Below are positions 26,908 to 35,504 of a stretch of DNA of 64,000 bases, piece by piece (the stretch's first letter is position 1; every line of letters starts with the position of its first letter). The translations under genes were made by a program, and so were the position numbers. A model generated the notes under the pieces. The model saw nothing but the letters and a program-made list of their open reading frames with translations. It had not been told where the DNA came from and did no database searches. The DNA comes from CAYVMD01 sp964452465 (GTDB lineage Bacteria; Armatimonadota; JACIXR01). The stretch covers positions 50,210-114,209 of the forward strand of contig CAYVMD010000001.1 in assembly GCA_964452465.1 (NCBI GenBank), given 5' to 3'.

Positions 26908-29900
26908 ATGAGCCGAATAGGGTGCTTGCTTTGTATGATCTCCTTGGCGCTTTCCTTGACCTTCGGTGAGCAGGTGATAAGAGCCTGGGGTGGTGAGCAC
27001 GGTTGGCAGGGATGGACGAAGGTGGGGAACGCTTGGGGGGAGGTCAACTGGCAACGCCTCGCCGATCCCTATCCCTCTATTTCTCATCCGGAATCGTTGG
27101 CGGGAGGGGAGGGTGCTAAGGGGGCTTTCCGTTCCCCAAATTTCGTAATAGAGGGAGATATAATCCGCTTTTGGGCTAACGGATGGGATGGACGAGGCGG
27201 GGAGAGGGGGCTGAACGGCTTTTTCCTCCGCTCCGCCGAGGACAACTCCCTGCTTCGTTCCTCCTCTCCTCCCCTCCAGGATGCCTTCGCTCCCCTCTCT
27301 TGGCTCGTCAGCGATCTCAAGGGGCAGGAGGTATATTTCGAGGCGGTGGACGGGGACGAGGGAAATGCTTTCGCCTGGCTCGGGCTTGCCCTTGTGGAGG
27401 AGGTGAGGAAGGATGTCCCCGGAGAGAGGAGCGATCTCTACGCCATCCCCTTCCCTCCCGGTTTGGGCACCTTCAAAATACTCACCTACGATGGCGCCCA
27501 TCGCCCCACCCCTCCCTACCTATCTTCCCTTGGCAATGGCGAGCAGGGAACGGGGAGGATCCGTTCCCCTCGGTTTAAGATAACCGTTCCCCAAATCCGC
27601 CTCCTTGTGAGAGGGTGGGATGGTCAGTTTGGAGGCGCTGGAAGGAACGCCTTCCAATTGGTGGATGTCCAAACGGGCAGGGTCCTTCGCTCTTCCCCTC
27701 CGCCCCTCAGCGATTTCCCCCAAGAGCTGGTATGGGATGTCGGTGACCTTCAAGGGCGAGAGGTTTTTATCAGGGTGGTCGATGGCGACCCGGGAAGCGC
27801 CTTCGCTTGGCTCGGTTTGGACGAGGTGGATGCGGGTCCCACCCTCCACATCCGCTTCTCCCACCAACCCACCCTTAGGGGTTGGCAGGGGGAAGAGCCG
27901 GATAGAAGGTTCGTGGAGAAAGGAGGCATTCCCTTCCTCGCCTATTCCTCCTCCCCCCTGCCGGAGAACGATTCCCTAAGGTTGGTACTTGGTGCCCGGG
28001 CGAAGCGCCTCTTCCTCCTGGGCATGATTCCCTCCCCCGATCAGGGATGCCCCGTTTGGGGGGATCCCAACGATTCCTCCTCTCGTTTCTTCCTCGGTGA
28101 CCAACTCGGCACGATAACCGTCCGCTATGCGGATGGCGTTTCCGAGGAGTATCCCCTCATCCTGGGGGAGAGCCTCTTCTGGGGAAGACTGTTCTATCAG
28201 TATCCCGAACCTTTCCTTTCCGATGAGAGGGCGAGGAAGACCATTAAGGAAGTCCTTCGCCTCTATCCCGCCCAGCCCTCCGAGGATGGGCTTTATTTAG
28301 CGGTGATAAATCCTCGTCCTCTCCCCATCTACTCCCTGGAGATAAAGGACTCGCCCCAGAAAAGGGGCATTCCGGTCATCCTGGGCATAACCGTGGAAAG
28401 TGTAGGGAGGGAAAGGATTAAAGGGGCGATTCCGCTCCCTCATGACGAATTCTCCCCCGACCTACGAGCCTTCCTCGCCCAGAAGCCTTTGAGGTCCAAG
28501 CAAGACAAGGGAGGAAAGGAGGATGGGAGAAGCCTCGTGCCCTTCCTTTACATGAGCGAGGAAAGGTTGCCCTCCCATCTTCCCCTCGATATACCCTCGG
28601 GATATCGAGGACCAAGGGTGAAATTCGAGGGCAACATCTACGCCGATATCCTTACCAATGTCTTCCATCACACCCTCCAGGACATGGTCAACAAGATAGA
28701 TGAGGAGGGGATGTACCACACCTCCACGAAGGATGCCCCCGCTTGGGGCTACGAGAGCTGTGGAACCTTCAGGAGGAATGTGGGCGTATACTACGCCCAT
28801 TCCTGGTCGCGCGATCTAGGGAGGAGTTTGCAGGAGCTTGTTGCGCTGGGCTATCTGGATTTGGGGAAACGCTGTGCGGATTATTGCTTCAGGATGGCTC
28901 GCCTTTGGGAGGAGCGCTCCCAGGAGTTGAGGTGGAAGGGCAATCCCCTCCCACCCCATTGGTGTAGGATAATCAACATCCCCGATATCAACGAGGGAGG
29001 GGGCTGTTTCGAGAACGATGGACACGGCTTGATAAGCCTCTTCATCTACAAACTTTGGCAGAGGTTGCCGGATAAAGAGGAATGGTTATCCTCCCATTGG
29101 GAGGATGTGCGCCAGGCGGGGGATTGGATAGTTTGGCAATTGGAGCATCCCGAGATCTCCGGAGCTAAGGATGTCTTGTGGACGGATAGCGAATGTGCAG
29201 GTGGAGTGGGATATACAGTCTATGCGGATTATCTCTGCATGGAAGCTCTGCGCGCTTTGGCGGAGATGGCGGATGGCATCGGCGAAAGGGAGGTGGCTCG
29301 GAGGTGGCGGGAATATGCGGAAAGATTGAGGAAGGGGATAGAGAGGAATTACATCGTGGTTGAACCCAAATATGGGAAGGTTTGGACCCTTCAGCACTCC
29401 GGTTGGCCCCACCGTAGCACCGTGCTGGGACCACTCATAATCTCCGCGGATAGGAGGGGGTTCTCCCCTCGCCAGGACGAGGAGGAATGGCGAGCTATCA
29501 ACGAGGCGACCTATCAGAGATTGATAGATTCCTATCGTCCTTTCGGCTTCTACGGCACCGCCATGGGCTATGGTCAGGGGTTCGTTACCCAATCCGCCCT
29601 CCTCTTGGATAGGATGAAGGACGCCACTAAGATGTTGGAGTGGACCGCTAAGGCGATCTACGACCCAAGGTGCCAGCCTTACATCGTCCCCGAGGGGTGT
29701 GAGGTGAGCCCGGATGGCAAGGTTTGGCATCGCACGGGAGACCTGGGCAACGGCGTGCAGGAGGCGGAGATAATAAAGGTCCTGAGGCTGGTGCTCGGGA
29801 TAGATAACCCCCGACCGGGCGTGGTGGCTCTTTACCCCCGTCTTCCCTACGGTTGGAAGAGGATAGAGGTGAAGGATTACCCTATATGGCTGGAAGGGGG

Positions 29901-30150
29901 TAGGGCGAGCCTCTCCCTTTCCCTCCAAAGGGAGGGGAATGCTTTGCAATTGACCTTCTCCTGTAGCGATACCCTCCCTCCCCTGGGTATCAGGCTCGGT
30001 CCCTTCGAGGAATTGGGGAAAGGTTTTAGGGTTCTGGTGAACGGCAGGGAGACGCAGGGCGAAGCGGTGAAGAGCGGAGATTCCTGGTGGGTTAAGGCGA
30101 GGGTTCCAGGGGGCAAGGAGGGCAGCATAAAGGTGGAAAGGAAAGGGTGA
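26908..30150 (+). CDS. secreted (alpha/alpha)6-barrel glycosidase with duplicated N-terminal domain
   Basis: This 1080-residue protein has the signal peptide MSRIGCLLCMISLALSLTFG. Residues about 25-160 and 165-310 are two copies of one beta-rich domain. They share RSPNF / RSPRF, GWDGRGG / GWDGQFG, LRSSSPPLQD / LRSSPPPLSD and VDGDEGNAFAWLGL / VDGDPGSAFAWLGL. A further beta region follows, then a six-hairpin barrel at about 560-990 with VGVYYAHSWSRDLGRS, CFENDGHGL and VLWTDSECAGG. The barrel resembles GH78/GH15-type enzymes and the tail is a beta-sandwich. Activity on exo-linked sugars such as rhamnose or glucose is plausible but unproven. Confidence 0.74.
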   Translation: MSRIGCLLCMISLALSLTFGEQVIRAWGGEHGWQGWTKVGNAWGEVNWQRLADPYPSISHPESLAGGEGAKGAFRSPNFVIEGDIIRFWANGWDGRGGERGLNGFFLRSAEDNSLLRSSSPPLQDAFAPLSWLVSDLKGQEVYFEAVDGDEGNAFAWLGLALVEEVRKDVPGERSDLYAIPFPPGLGTFKILTYDGAHRPTPPYLSSLGNGEQGTGRIRSPRFKITVPQIRLLVRGWDGQFGGAGRNAFQLVDVQTGRVLRSSPPPLSDFPQELVWDVGDLQGREVFIRVVDGDPGSAFAWLGLDEVDAGPTLHIRFSHQPTLRGWQGEEPDRRFVEKGGIPFLAYSSSPLPENDSLRLVLGARAKRLFLLGMIPSPDQGCPVWGDPNDSSSRFFLGDQLGTITVRYADGVSEEYPLILGESLFWGRLFYQYPEPFLSDERARKTIKEVLRLYPAQPSEDGLYLAVINPRPLPIYSLEIKDSPQKRGIPVILGITVESVGRERIKGAIPLPHDEFSPDLRAFLAQKPLRSKQDKGGKEDGRSLVPFLYMSEERLPSHLPLDIPSGYRGPRVKFEGNIYADILTNVFHHTLQDMVNKIDEEGMYHTSTKDAPAWGYESCGTFRRNVGVYYAHSWSRDLGRSLQELVALGYLDLGKRCADYCFRMARLWEERSQELRWKGNPLPPHWCRIINIPDINEGGGCFENDGHGLISLFIYKLWQRLPDKEEWLSSHWEDVRQAGDWIVWQLEHPEISGAKDVLWTDSECAGGVGYTVYADYLCMEALRALAEMADGIGEREVARRWREYAERLRKGIERNYIVVEPKYGKVWTLQHSGWPHRSTVLGPLIISADRRGFSPRQDEEEWRAINEATYQRLIDSYRPFGFYGTAMGYGQGFVTQSALLLDRMKDATKMLEWTAKAIYDPRCQPYIVPEGCEVSPDGKVWHRTGDLGNGVQEAEIIKVLRLVLGIDNPRPGVVALYPRLPYGWKRIEVKDYPIWLEGGRASLSLSLQREGNALQLTFSCSDTLPPLGIRLGPFEELGKGFRVLVNGRETQGEAVKSGDSWWVKARVPGGKEGSIKVERKG

Positions 30151-30155
30151 GACAT

Positions 30156-32477
30156 ATGAATCTGAGGAGATTGGGCATGGTGGCGTTAATGGGTTGTTTC
30201 TCCCTTCTATCTCATTATCCCACATCCTATGGGAATGAGAGAAGACCCTTCATCGCCGAATTGAAATGGGAGAAGAGGTCCGACTGGATGGATGTGAGGG
30301 GGTTTGGTGCCAAGGGGGACGGTAGGACGGATGATACCGAGGCGATACAAAAGGCGCTCGATGCGATGGAATATGGTTCCACCCTCTTCTTCCCTCCCGG
30401 CACCTATGTGATTACGCGAACCCTTATACTGCATTCCTCCGGTCAGCGCATCATAGGGGGAGCGCTTATAGGATGTGGGAAAAGCACGAGAATCATATGG
30501 GATGGACCTGCCGATCCAGGGATGCCCATGCTATTGATAAAATCGGGCATGTGCCACATCGGAAGGTATATCGGCATTGTTTGGGATGGTAGGGGAAAGG
30601 CGGGCGTCGGCATCGAGCATCGCTCCGATAATTTCGAAACAGAGGTGCTTCACTTCAACGAGGCATTTCTCAATTTCACCAATTTCGGGATAAAGATAGG
30701 GGCAGGGGTGCAGCAATCGGCGGAGATGAGGATCGAGAACTGCCTATTCGAGAACTGCGAGACGGGCATAGCCTATCTTAACTTCAACGACTACGATATC
30801 ACCGTCAACGGATGCGAGTTCCGGGAGTGTGGAGTGGGGATAAGGGACAATCACGGCAACGGCTACATAAGGAACTGTAGGTTTTTAAACAGCAAGATAG
30901 CGGATCTTCAACTGCACAGCGAGCATGGCTCCTCCATTAGGAGATGCGTCTCCCTCAATTCCCATACTTTCCTCGTTTATACCTCCATCGTGGCGCCTTT
31001 GGTGATCCAGCAGTGCCATATCTCTCGTTGGAAGAACCCCGATGGCGCGATCGTTTTGGGTAATAACGCCCCTATCCTAATAATGGACACCACCTTCTCG
31101 GAGCCTCCCAATACGAATCCTCCCATTGATGCCAAGGGGAAGACGATAATCCTATCCGGCAACAGGTTCAGGGAAAATAAGGATAAAATCGTGGGAGGGG
31201 ACACTTCCTCCGTGATAGAGATTCCCCCCGGCAGGGAGAAGGTCAAGGAGATCCCCCTGAATATAAGTTTCCTAAAGGAAGACATCGAAATCCCCCGCAA
31301 AGTATTTGATGCCAAGGTCAACTTCGGCGCCAAGGGAGATGGCAGGACGGACGACACCGAGGCGATACAGAGAACCATAGATACTGCGAGTAGGTATGGG
31401 AGAAATTGCATCGCTTATATACCAAAGGGAACCTATCTTGTCTCCAAAACGATAGAGATAACCGGCTCGAATTACCATGTGAGTGGGTGTGGGACGGGAA
31501 CGCACATCCTCTGGAAGGGGGAGGAGGGAGGGACGGTATTTCACATTAAATCCCCCGAGAACATAGTCGTTGAGAATTTGCGAATAGGCTGGGACATTCC
31601 CAAATCCCAATTGAGGGAGGGTATAGATATCCTGCAGACATCCACGCCCGGAAGGAAGTCCTCTATACTTTACGAAGGCATATGCGTTTATGGGATGTAC
31701 CAAAACGACCCGGGCAGAGGGGGATTGCATCTCGTTAATCTATCCAAGGATGACAAAGTGGTGATCAATCATCTGTGCGGGAACCTCACCATCAGAAATT
31801 GTGGGAACGCAAGGATCCTGGTGAATCAATCCTATAATGGAAACCTTATCATCGAGGGAAAGGAAAAGGAAAGGAAGGGGTTCATAGGGTTTCTGAACAG
31901 GTTCACCCCGGATAAGCCTTTCACATTTTATGTGAAGGACAACCAAAGCTTGATCATAGGTGATTATTATGTGGAGCAGTGCGAGGGCATCGTTTATATA
32001 GAGGGCGAGCCTGGTGCCCCAGCGGGGAAGATAGTGATTCAGGGGGCGAAATTTCACTGGTGGGAGAAGGAGCCCCCCGTTGTTCCTATCCTGATCAAAA
32101 ATTACAAAGGTCTTATAATGATGGCGCCCGAACAGTTCTACAGCATCCCCACGACCCCCTTGATCTCCTTCGGCGGGAGGAACGATTGCGATTTGATATT
32201 CTTGGGAGCGATGTGGTACCCCTCCACTCCTCCCAAGGAGAATTTCAAGGTAGCCTCTGAACCTTCCGCCATCCCTCCTAGGCTCTATTCCATCGGATGT
32301 AAGGTGAGCGGGTGGGATGAAACCACTACCAGGGAAAAGTTCGAGAGGCTCTTCGATAAATTGGAGAAGAGGGTTTTTGAAAAAGTAGCGGAGGGGCTGG
32401 ATGAGTTGAGGAAACTGGGGAATATGGATCTCGAATTCAACCACCCGGATATCTGGAGGGCGATGAATCGCCCTTGA
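30156..32477 (+). CDS. secreted tandem pectate-lyase-like beta-helix protein
   Basis: The ATG at 30156 is preferred; a GTG at 30147 overlaps the previous stop and is possible. The signal peptide is MNLRRLGMVALMGCFSLLS. The protein carries two Pectate_lyase_3 units, each opening with FGAKGDGRTDDTEAIQ (about residues 50 and 392), followed by LFFPPGTYVITRTL / AYIPKGTYLVSKTI and right-handed beta-helix coils. The family includes GH28 polygalacturonases, GH55 glucanases and phage depolymerases; a defined catalytic signature was not found. It is the first of three such genes in this cluster. Confidence 0.78.
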   Translation: MNLRRLGMVALMGCFSLLSHYPTSYGNERRPFIAELKWEKRSDWMDVRGFGAKGDGRTDDTEAIQKALDAMEYGSTLFFPPGTYVITRTLILHSSGQRIIGGALIGCGKSTRIIWDGPADPGMPMLLIKSGMCHIGRYIGIVWDGRGKAGVGIEHRSDNFETEVLHFNEAFLNFTNFGIKIGAGVQQSAEMRIENCLFENCETGIAYLNFNDYDITVNGCEFRECGVGIRDNHGNGYIRNCRFLNSKIADLQLHSEHGSSIRRCVSLNSHTFLVYTSIVAPLVIQQCHISRWKNPDGAIVLGNNAPILIMDTTFSEPPNTNPPIDAKGKTIILSGNRFRENKDKIVGGDTSSVIEIPPGREKVKEIPLNISFLKEDIEIPRKVFDAKVNFGAKGDGRTDDTEAIQRTIDTASRYGRNCIAYIPKGTYLVSKTIEITGSNYHVSGCGTGTHILWKGEEGGTVFHIKSPENIVVENLRIGWDIPKSQLREGIDILQTSTPGRKSSILYEGICVYGMYQNDPGRGGLHLVNLSKDDKVVINHLCGNLTIRNCGNARILVNQSYNGNLIIEGKEKERKGFIGFLNRFTPDKPFTFYVKDNQSLIIGDYYVEQCEGIVYIEGEPGAPAGKIVIQGAKFHWWEKEPPVVPILIKNYKGLIMMAPEQFYSIPTTPLISFGGRNDCDLIFLGAMWYPSTPPKENFKVASEPSAIPPRLYSIGCKVSGWDETTTREKFERLFDKLEKRVFEKVAEGLDELRKLGNMDLEFNHPDIWRAMNRP

Positions 32478-32501
32478 GGGGAATTGGGGAGGCGGGCTCC
32501 A

Positions 32502-33416
32502 ATGGCGCGAGTATGGCGTGATGGCTCCGTCCTGCGGGTGGAAACCAGCCACTACTTCTCTGCCATCCAAACGGAGGGCTATGTCACAGGCGTGATGGCG
32601 GGCAGTTTCATCGACAAGCGCACGGGAAGCGTTGATGCGGGCTTCGGGCTTCTCATAGTTGACTTTCTGCTCGAGCCCGGCGTCGACGATGAAGCGACAC
32701 CCTCGGAACTGCGTTATCCCTGGGGCGATAAGATTCACGGCAACATCCCCAAGCGCTATGTGGAACTCCCCCAAATCTGCACCCAAGCGGGTAGGTTGCC
32801 AGTGACAGTTGTCGAGGGAAAGCGATTCGTAGCGGTCCATCAATGGTTCAAGTGGAGCATCGCGCGTCCACCCTATAAGCCCGGCTCCCTTTGGGAACAG
32901 TGGCTGATCTTCCCCGATGGTGTGCGCTGGTTTCTCGCCTATGACAAGGTGACCAGCGCCAACAAGGTGGACCAATTGTTCCTGCGCATGGATATGCCCG
33001 GGCACATCCGCCATCAAGGCGGTGACGCCTTTCGGCAGGTTTATCTCAGTTATCAGGGGTTCATCCCTTCGGAAGCTTTTCTGGAGGATTTCGCCCCAGA
33101 TGAACGCTACCTCTATCGGCGGGGAAACGGCGAAGTGCCTCCTCGGTTCATCCGTGCCTATCAGTTGCGCAACGGAATGTGGTTGGCAGGGATGGCGTTA
33201 CGACCGGAGGTCGTCTACGAGGCGTGGTGCTACCAACGAGGCTATGCATGCTTCATCCAGGAGATAGGCGGATGGCGGGTGGAGGAGGGGGCTTCCTTCG
33301 GAGCGGTTCACCTTATCGGCTATTTCGACGATATTGCGGAAATGGAGGAGGTATTCGACCGATATAAGGGCGCTTCCGAAGTTCTGGTGAAGCAGGACGA
33401 GTGGATCCTAAGATGA
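32502..33416 (+). CDS. protein of unknown function with atypical codon use
   Basis: I do not recognise this family. The start is the ATG 32502, 9 bases after GGGGAGG; an in-frame TTG at 32484 lies before that site. The 304 residues are rich in beta-strand patterns (SVLRVETSHYFSAIQ, WEQWLIFPDGVRWFLAYDKV, GYACFIQEIGGWRVEEG) with many Trp and Tyr, as in carbohydrate-acting beta-sandwich proteins. There is no signal peptide, unlike the genes on either side. Arginine is coded almost only by CGN (about 20 of 22 by eye), whereas neighbours favour AGG/AGA, which suggests recent acquisition. It may be a fragment of a longer protein. Confidence 0.65.
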   Translation: MARVWRDGSVLRVETSHYFSAIQTEGYVTGVMAGSFIDKRTGSVDAGFGLLIVDFLLEPGVDDEATPSELRYPWGDKIHGNIPKRYVELPQICTQAGRLPVTVVEGKRFVAVHQWFKWSIARPPYKPGSLWEQWLIFPDGVRWFLAYDKVTSANKVDQLFLRMDMPGHIRHQGGDAFRQVYLSYQGFIPSEAFLEDFAPDERYLYRRGNGEVPPRFIRAYQLRNGMWLAGMALRPEVVYEAWCYQRGYACFIQEIGGWRVEEGASFGAVHLIGYFDDIAEMEEVFDRYKGASEVLVKQDEWILR

Positions 33417-33512
33417 ATTTCGATTCAATAAAGCGTGTCATTCCCTCGGCGTCCGTCTAAAAAGGCTTGCGGAACAAGGAGTTTAGCAGATTACCGCAAA
33501 GGAGGATGAGAA

Positions 33513-35459
33513 ATGGAAAAGGTGGGCATTATATTTTATCTACTGGCGTTAGCGATTCTTCTCTGTAAAACCTGTTATCCAGATGTTTATGAGCAGATGC
33601 CTCACGGGGAAATGTATAGGAATGTAAAGGATTTTGGGGCAAAAGGTGACGGAATAAGCGATGATACGGAGGCATTTATAAAGGCGTTAAATTATGGTGT
33701 GGGGAAAATAGGAGAGAAAAGGCACGGCACCGTCTTCGTTCCTTCCGGCAAATATGTGATCAAGGATACGCTAGTCATCTGGAAAGGAACCCATTTCATA
33801 GGGGATAGCGAGAACCCTCCTACCCTTATTTTACCGCCTTCCACTTTCTCCGACCCTGCGAATTCAAAGCCTCTAATAGTTACTGCAAATGGGTGGGGAG
33901 TCGACCCGGAGCTGAGAGACTGGGCAACAAGGAGGGATGATTTAGGAGGTTCGACAAATAACACCTTCTATACCAGCATGCGAAATTTCAAAATAGAGAT
34001 TGGGGAAGGCAATCATGGATGTATAGGGATCTACTGGCTTGTGGCACAAGCAACGAGTTTAAGAAACATCGAGATAAATGGGAATGATGCTTATGCCTGC
34101 ATTAAATCTTCTTTGTGGGGCGGCGGAGGGGTTATCCAAAATGTTCAGGTAATCGGAGGGAAGATAGGTTGGGAGGTCGATCAAACATCGCAGTTTTTCA
34201 TAAGGAACGCTTATTTTAAAGGTCAGAAGGAATATTCGATGAAACTTACAGGGGTATGGGCGTTTTCGTTCCTCAATTTAAACATAGAGGATTCCGCCCC
34301 AATTTTGATAAACGATGGTTTATGCATAAGTTTTATCGAGTCGAAATTCCGCAATATTAGAGGAGGATATGCGATCGAGGCGGATCCGTTCCCTCGTTCT
34401 TTGTTCTTCCAAAATGTAGAGGGAGAAAATATAGAGGAATATGTAAAAGGGCATTTGCCCTGCAAGGGTAGAATGGGAAGGTGGTTGAGGTCGGAAGAAA
34501 TATATGTCAACGCCCGAAAAATAAGGGAGAAAGAGATGGAGGCGAAAGATTTTGAAGCGGAGAGGTTGCCCGACCCTGATTTCCCCCAAATAACAAGAGA
34601 GTTTAAAAGCATAACCGAGTTCGGCATAAATCCCGGTGAGGGAGTCGACCAGACGGAAAAGTTTAAACTCGCGATCGAGAGGCAGGATAAATTATTCTTG
34701 CCCTCGGGGGAATACTATATAAGCGATACATTGGTTTTGAAGCCGAATACCGTTTTGTTCGGTGAGCACCCCTGTATTATCCATTTGGTGGGAAATAACG
34801 AAAGATTTCTGGATATCGGTAACCCCTCCCCTATGATAATCACGCCCGATGACGAAAATGCAACTACGACTTTGGTAAATATATCTTTAAGGATCTCCGA
34901 GAATTTAAAGGGTTCCTATTTCCTGGAGTGGAGGGCAGGGGAGAAAAGCAGGTTCTTCGATTGTTATATATGGGGGGATCACGATTTTCTCCCTTATTAT
35001 TGGAAGATTGAGGGCAGGGGAGGAGGGATTTTTGAGAATATATGGTGGCCGAGTGGTCGGGGTAAGACGGGAGCAATTGTAGAGTCGAAGGGAAAGAAAT
35101 GGTTCTATGCTTGGCATCATGAGCATTTCCAGGGGTATCCCGTCATTTTCAAAAACGCAGAGAATGCTTTTGTTTCCGTTTTTCAATTCGAGAACGATGC
35201 GCCAGTTTCCGTATTGATGGAAAACTCTAAGAATATAACCATAATAGGAACTCTCGTCGCAAACTGGGAAGTTACCAATCCGTCCTTTTATATTGTGGAT
35301 AATTCTTCCCATATAGAGATTTTTAACATGGCAGGGGTTGGGATTCATAAAGGCGTGATCGGAAAGGAGGATTTATACAAACCGGGTTCAGACATATGGG
35401 CGAGAACCAAGCCCGACACAAGCGCTTGGAAGGTAATTGGAGGTTGGATCGAAAAATAA
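33513..35459 (+). CDS. secreted pectate-lyase-like beta-helix protein, AT-rich
   Basis: This 648-residue protein begins MEKVGIIFYLLALAILL, a signal peptide, after AAAGGAGG. The first beta-helix unit opens NVKDFGAKGDGISDDTEAFI (about residues 37-56). A diverged second unit starts near residue 372 (EFGINPGEGVDQTEKF, LFLPSGEYYISDTLVL). This is the GH55/pectate lyase 3 architecture. It is the paralogue of the genes at 30156 and 35505 but clearly richer in A+T (a sample line is about 38 percent G+C), with many AAA, ATA and TTA codons. A separate origin from its neighbours is likely. Catalytic residues are not identified. Confidence 0.76.
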   Translation: MEKVGIIFYLLALAILLCKTCYPDVYEQMPHGEMYRNVKDFGAKGDGISDDTEAFIKALNYGVGKIGEKRHGTVFVPSGKYVIKDTLVIWKGTHFIGDSENPPTLILPPSTFSDPANSKPLIVTANGWGVDPELRDWATRRDDLGGSTNNTFYTSMRNFKIEIGEGNHGCIGIYWLVAQATSLRNIEINGNDAYACIKSSLWGGGGVIQNVQVIGGKIGWEVDQTSQFFIRNAYFKGQKEYSMKLTGVWAFSFLNLNIEDSAPILINDGLCISFIESKFRNIRGGYAIEADPFPRSLFFQNVEGENIEEYVKGHLPCKGRMGRWLRSEEIYVNARKIREKEMEAKDFEAERLPDPDFPQITREFKSITEFGINPGEGVDQTEKFKLAIERQDKLFLPSGEYYISDTLVLKPNTVLFGEHPCIIHLVGNNERFLDIGNPSPMIITPDDENATTTLVNISLRISENLKGSYFLEWRAGEKSRFFDCYIWGDHDFLPYYWKIEGRGGGIFENIWWPSGRGKTGAIVESKGKKWFYAWHHEHFQGYPVIFKNAENAFVSVFQFENDAPVSVLMENSKNITIIGTLVANWEVTNPSFYIVDNSSHIEIFNMAGVGIHKGVIGKEDLYKPGSDIWARTKPDTSAWKVIGGWIEK

Positions 35460-35504
35460 GCGAGTGTATCATAGCGATGTCAACCTAAAAAGGAGGTGAG
35501 CGAA

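Noticed and set aside
31740..33017. 425-codon minus-strand frame
   Set aside because: It spans the ends of two + strand genes and has no recognisable motif; long open minus frames are expected opposite G+C-rich genes with this codon pattern.
32466..33512. Idea that a mobile element delivered the unknown gene at 32502
   Set aside because: No terminal inverted repeats, target duplication or integrase were found; only codon use supports transfer, so it is kept as a finding and not called as an element.
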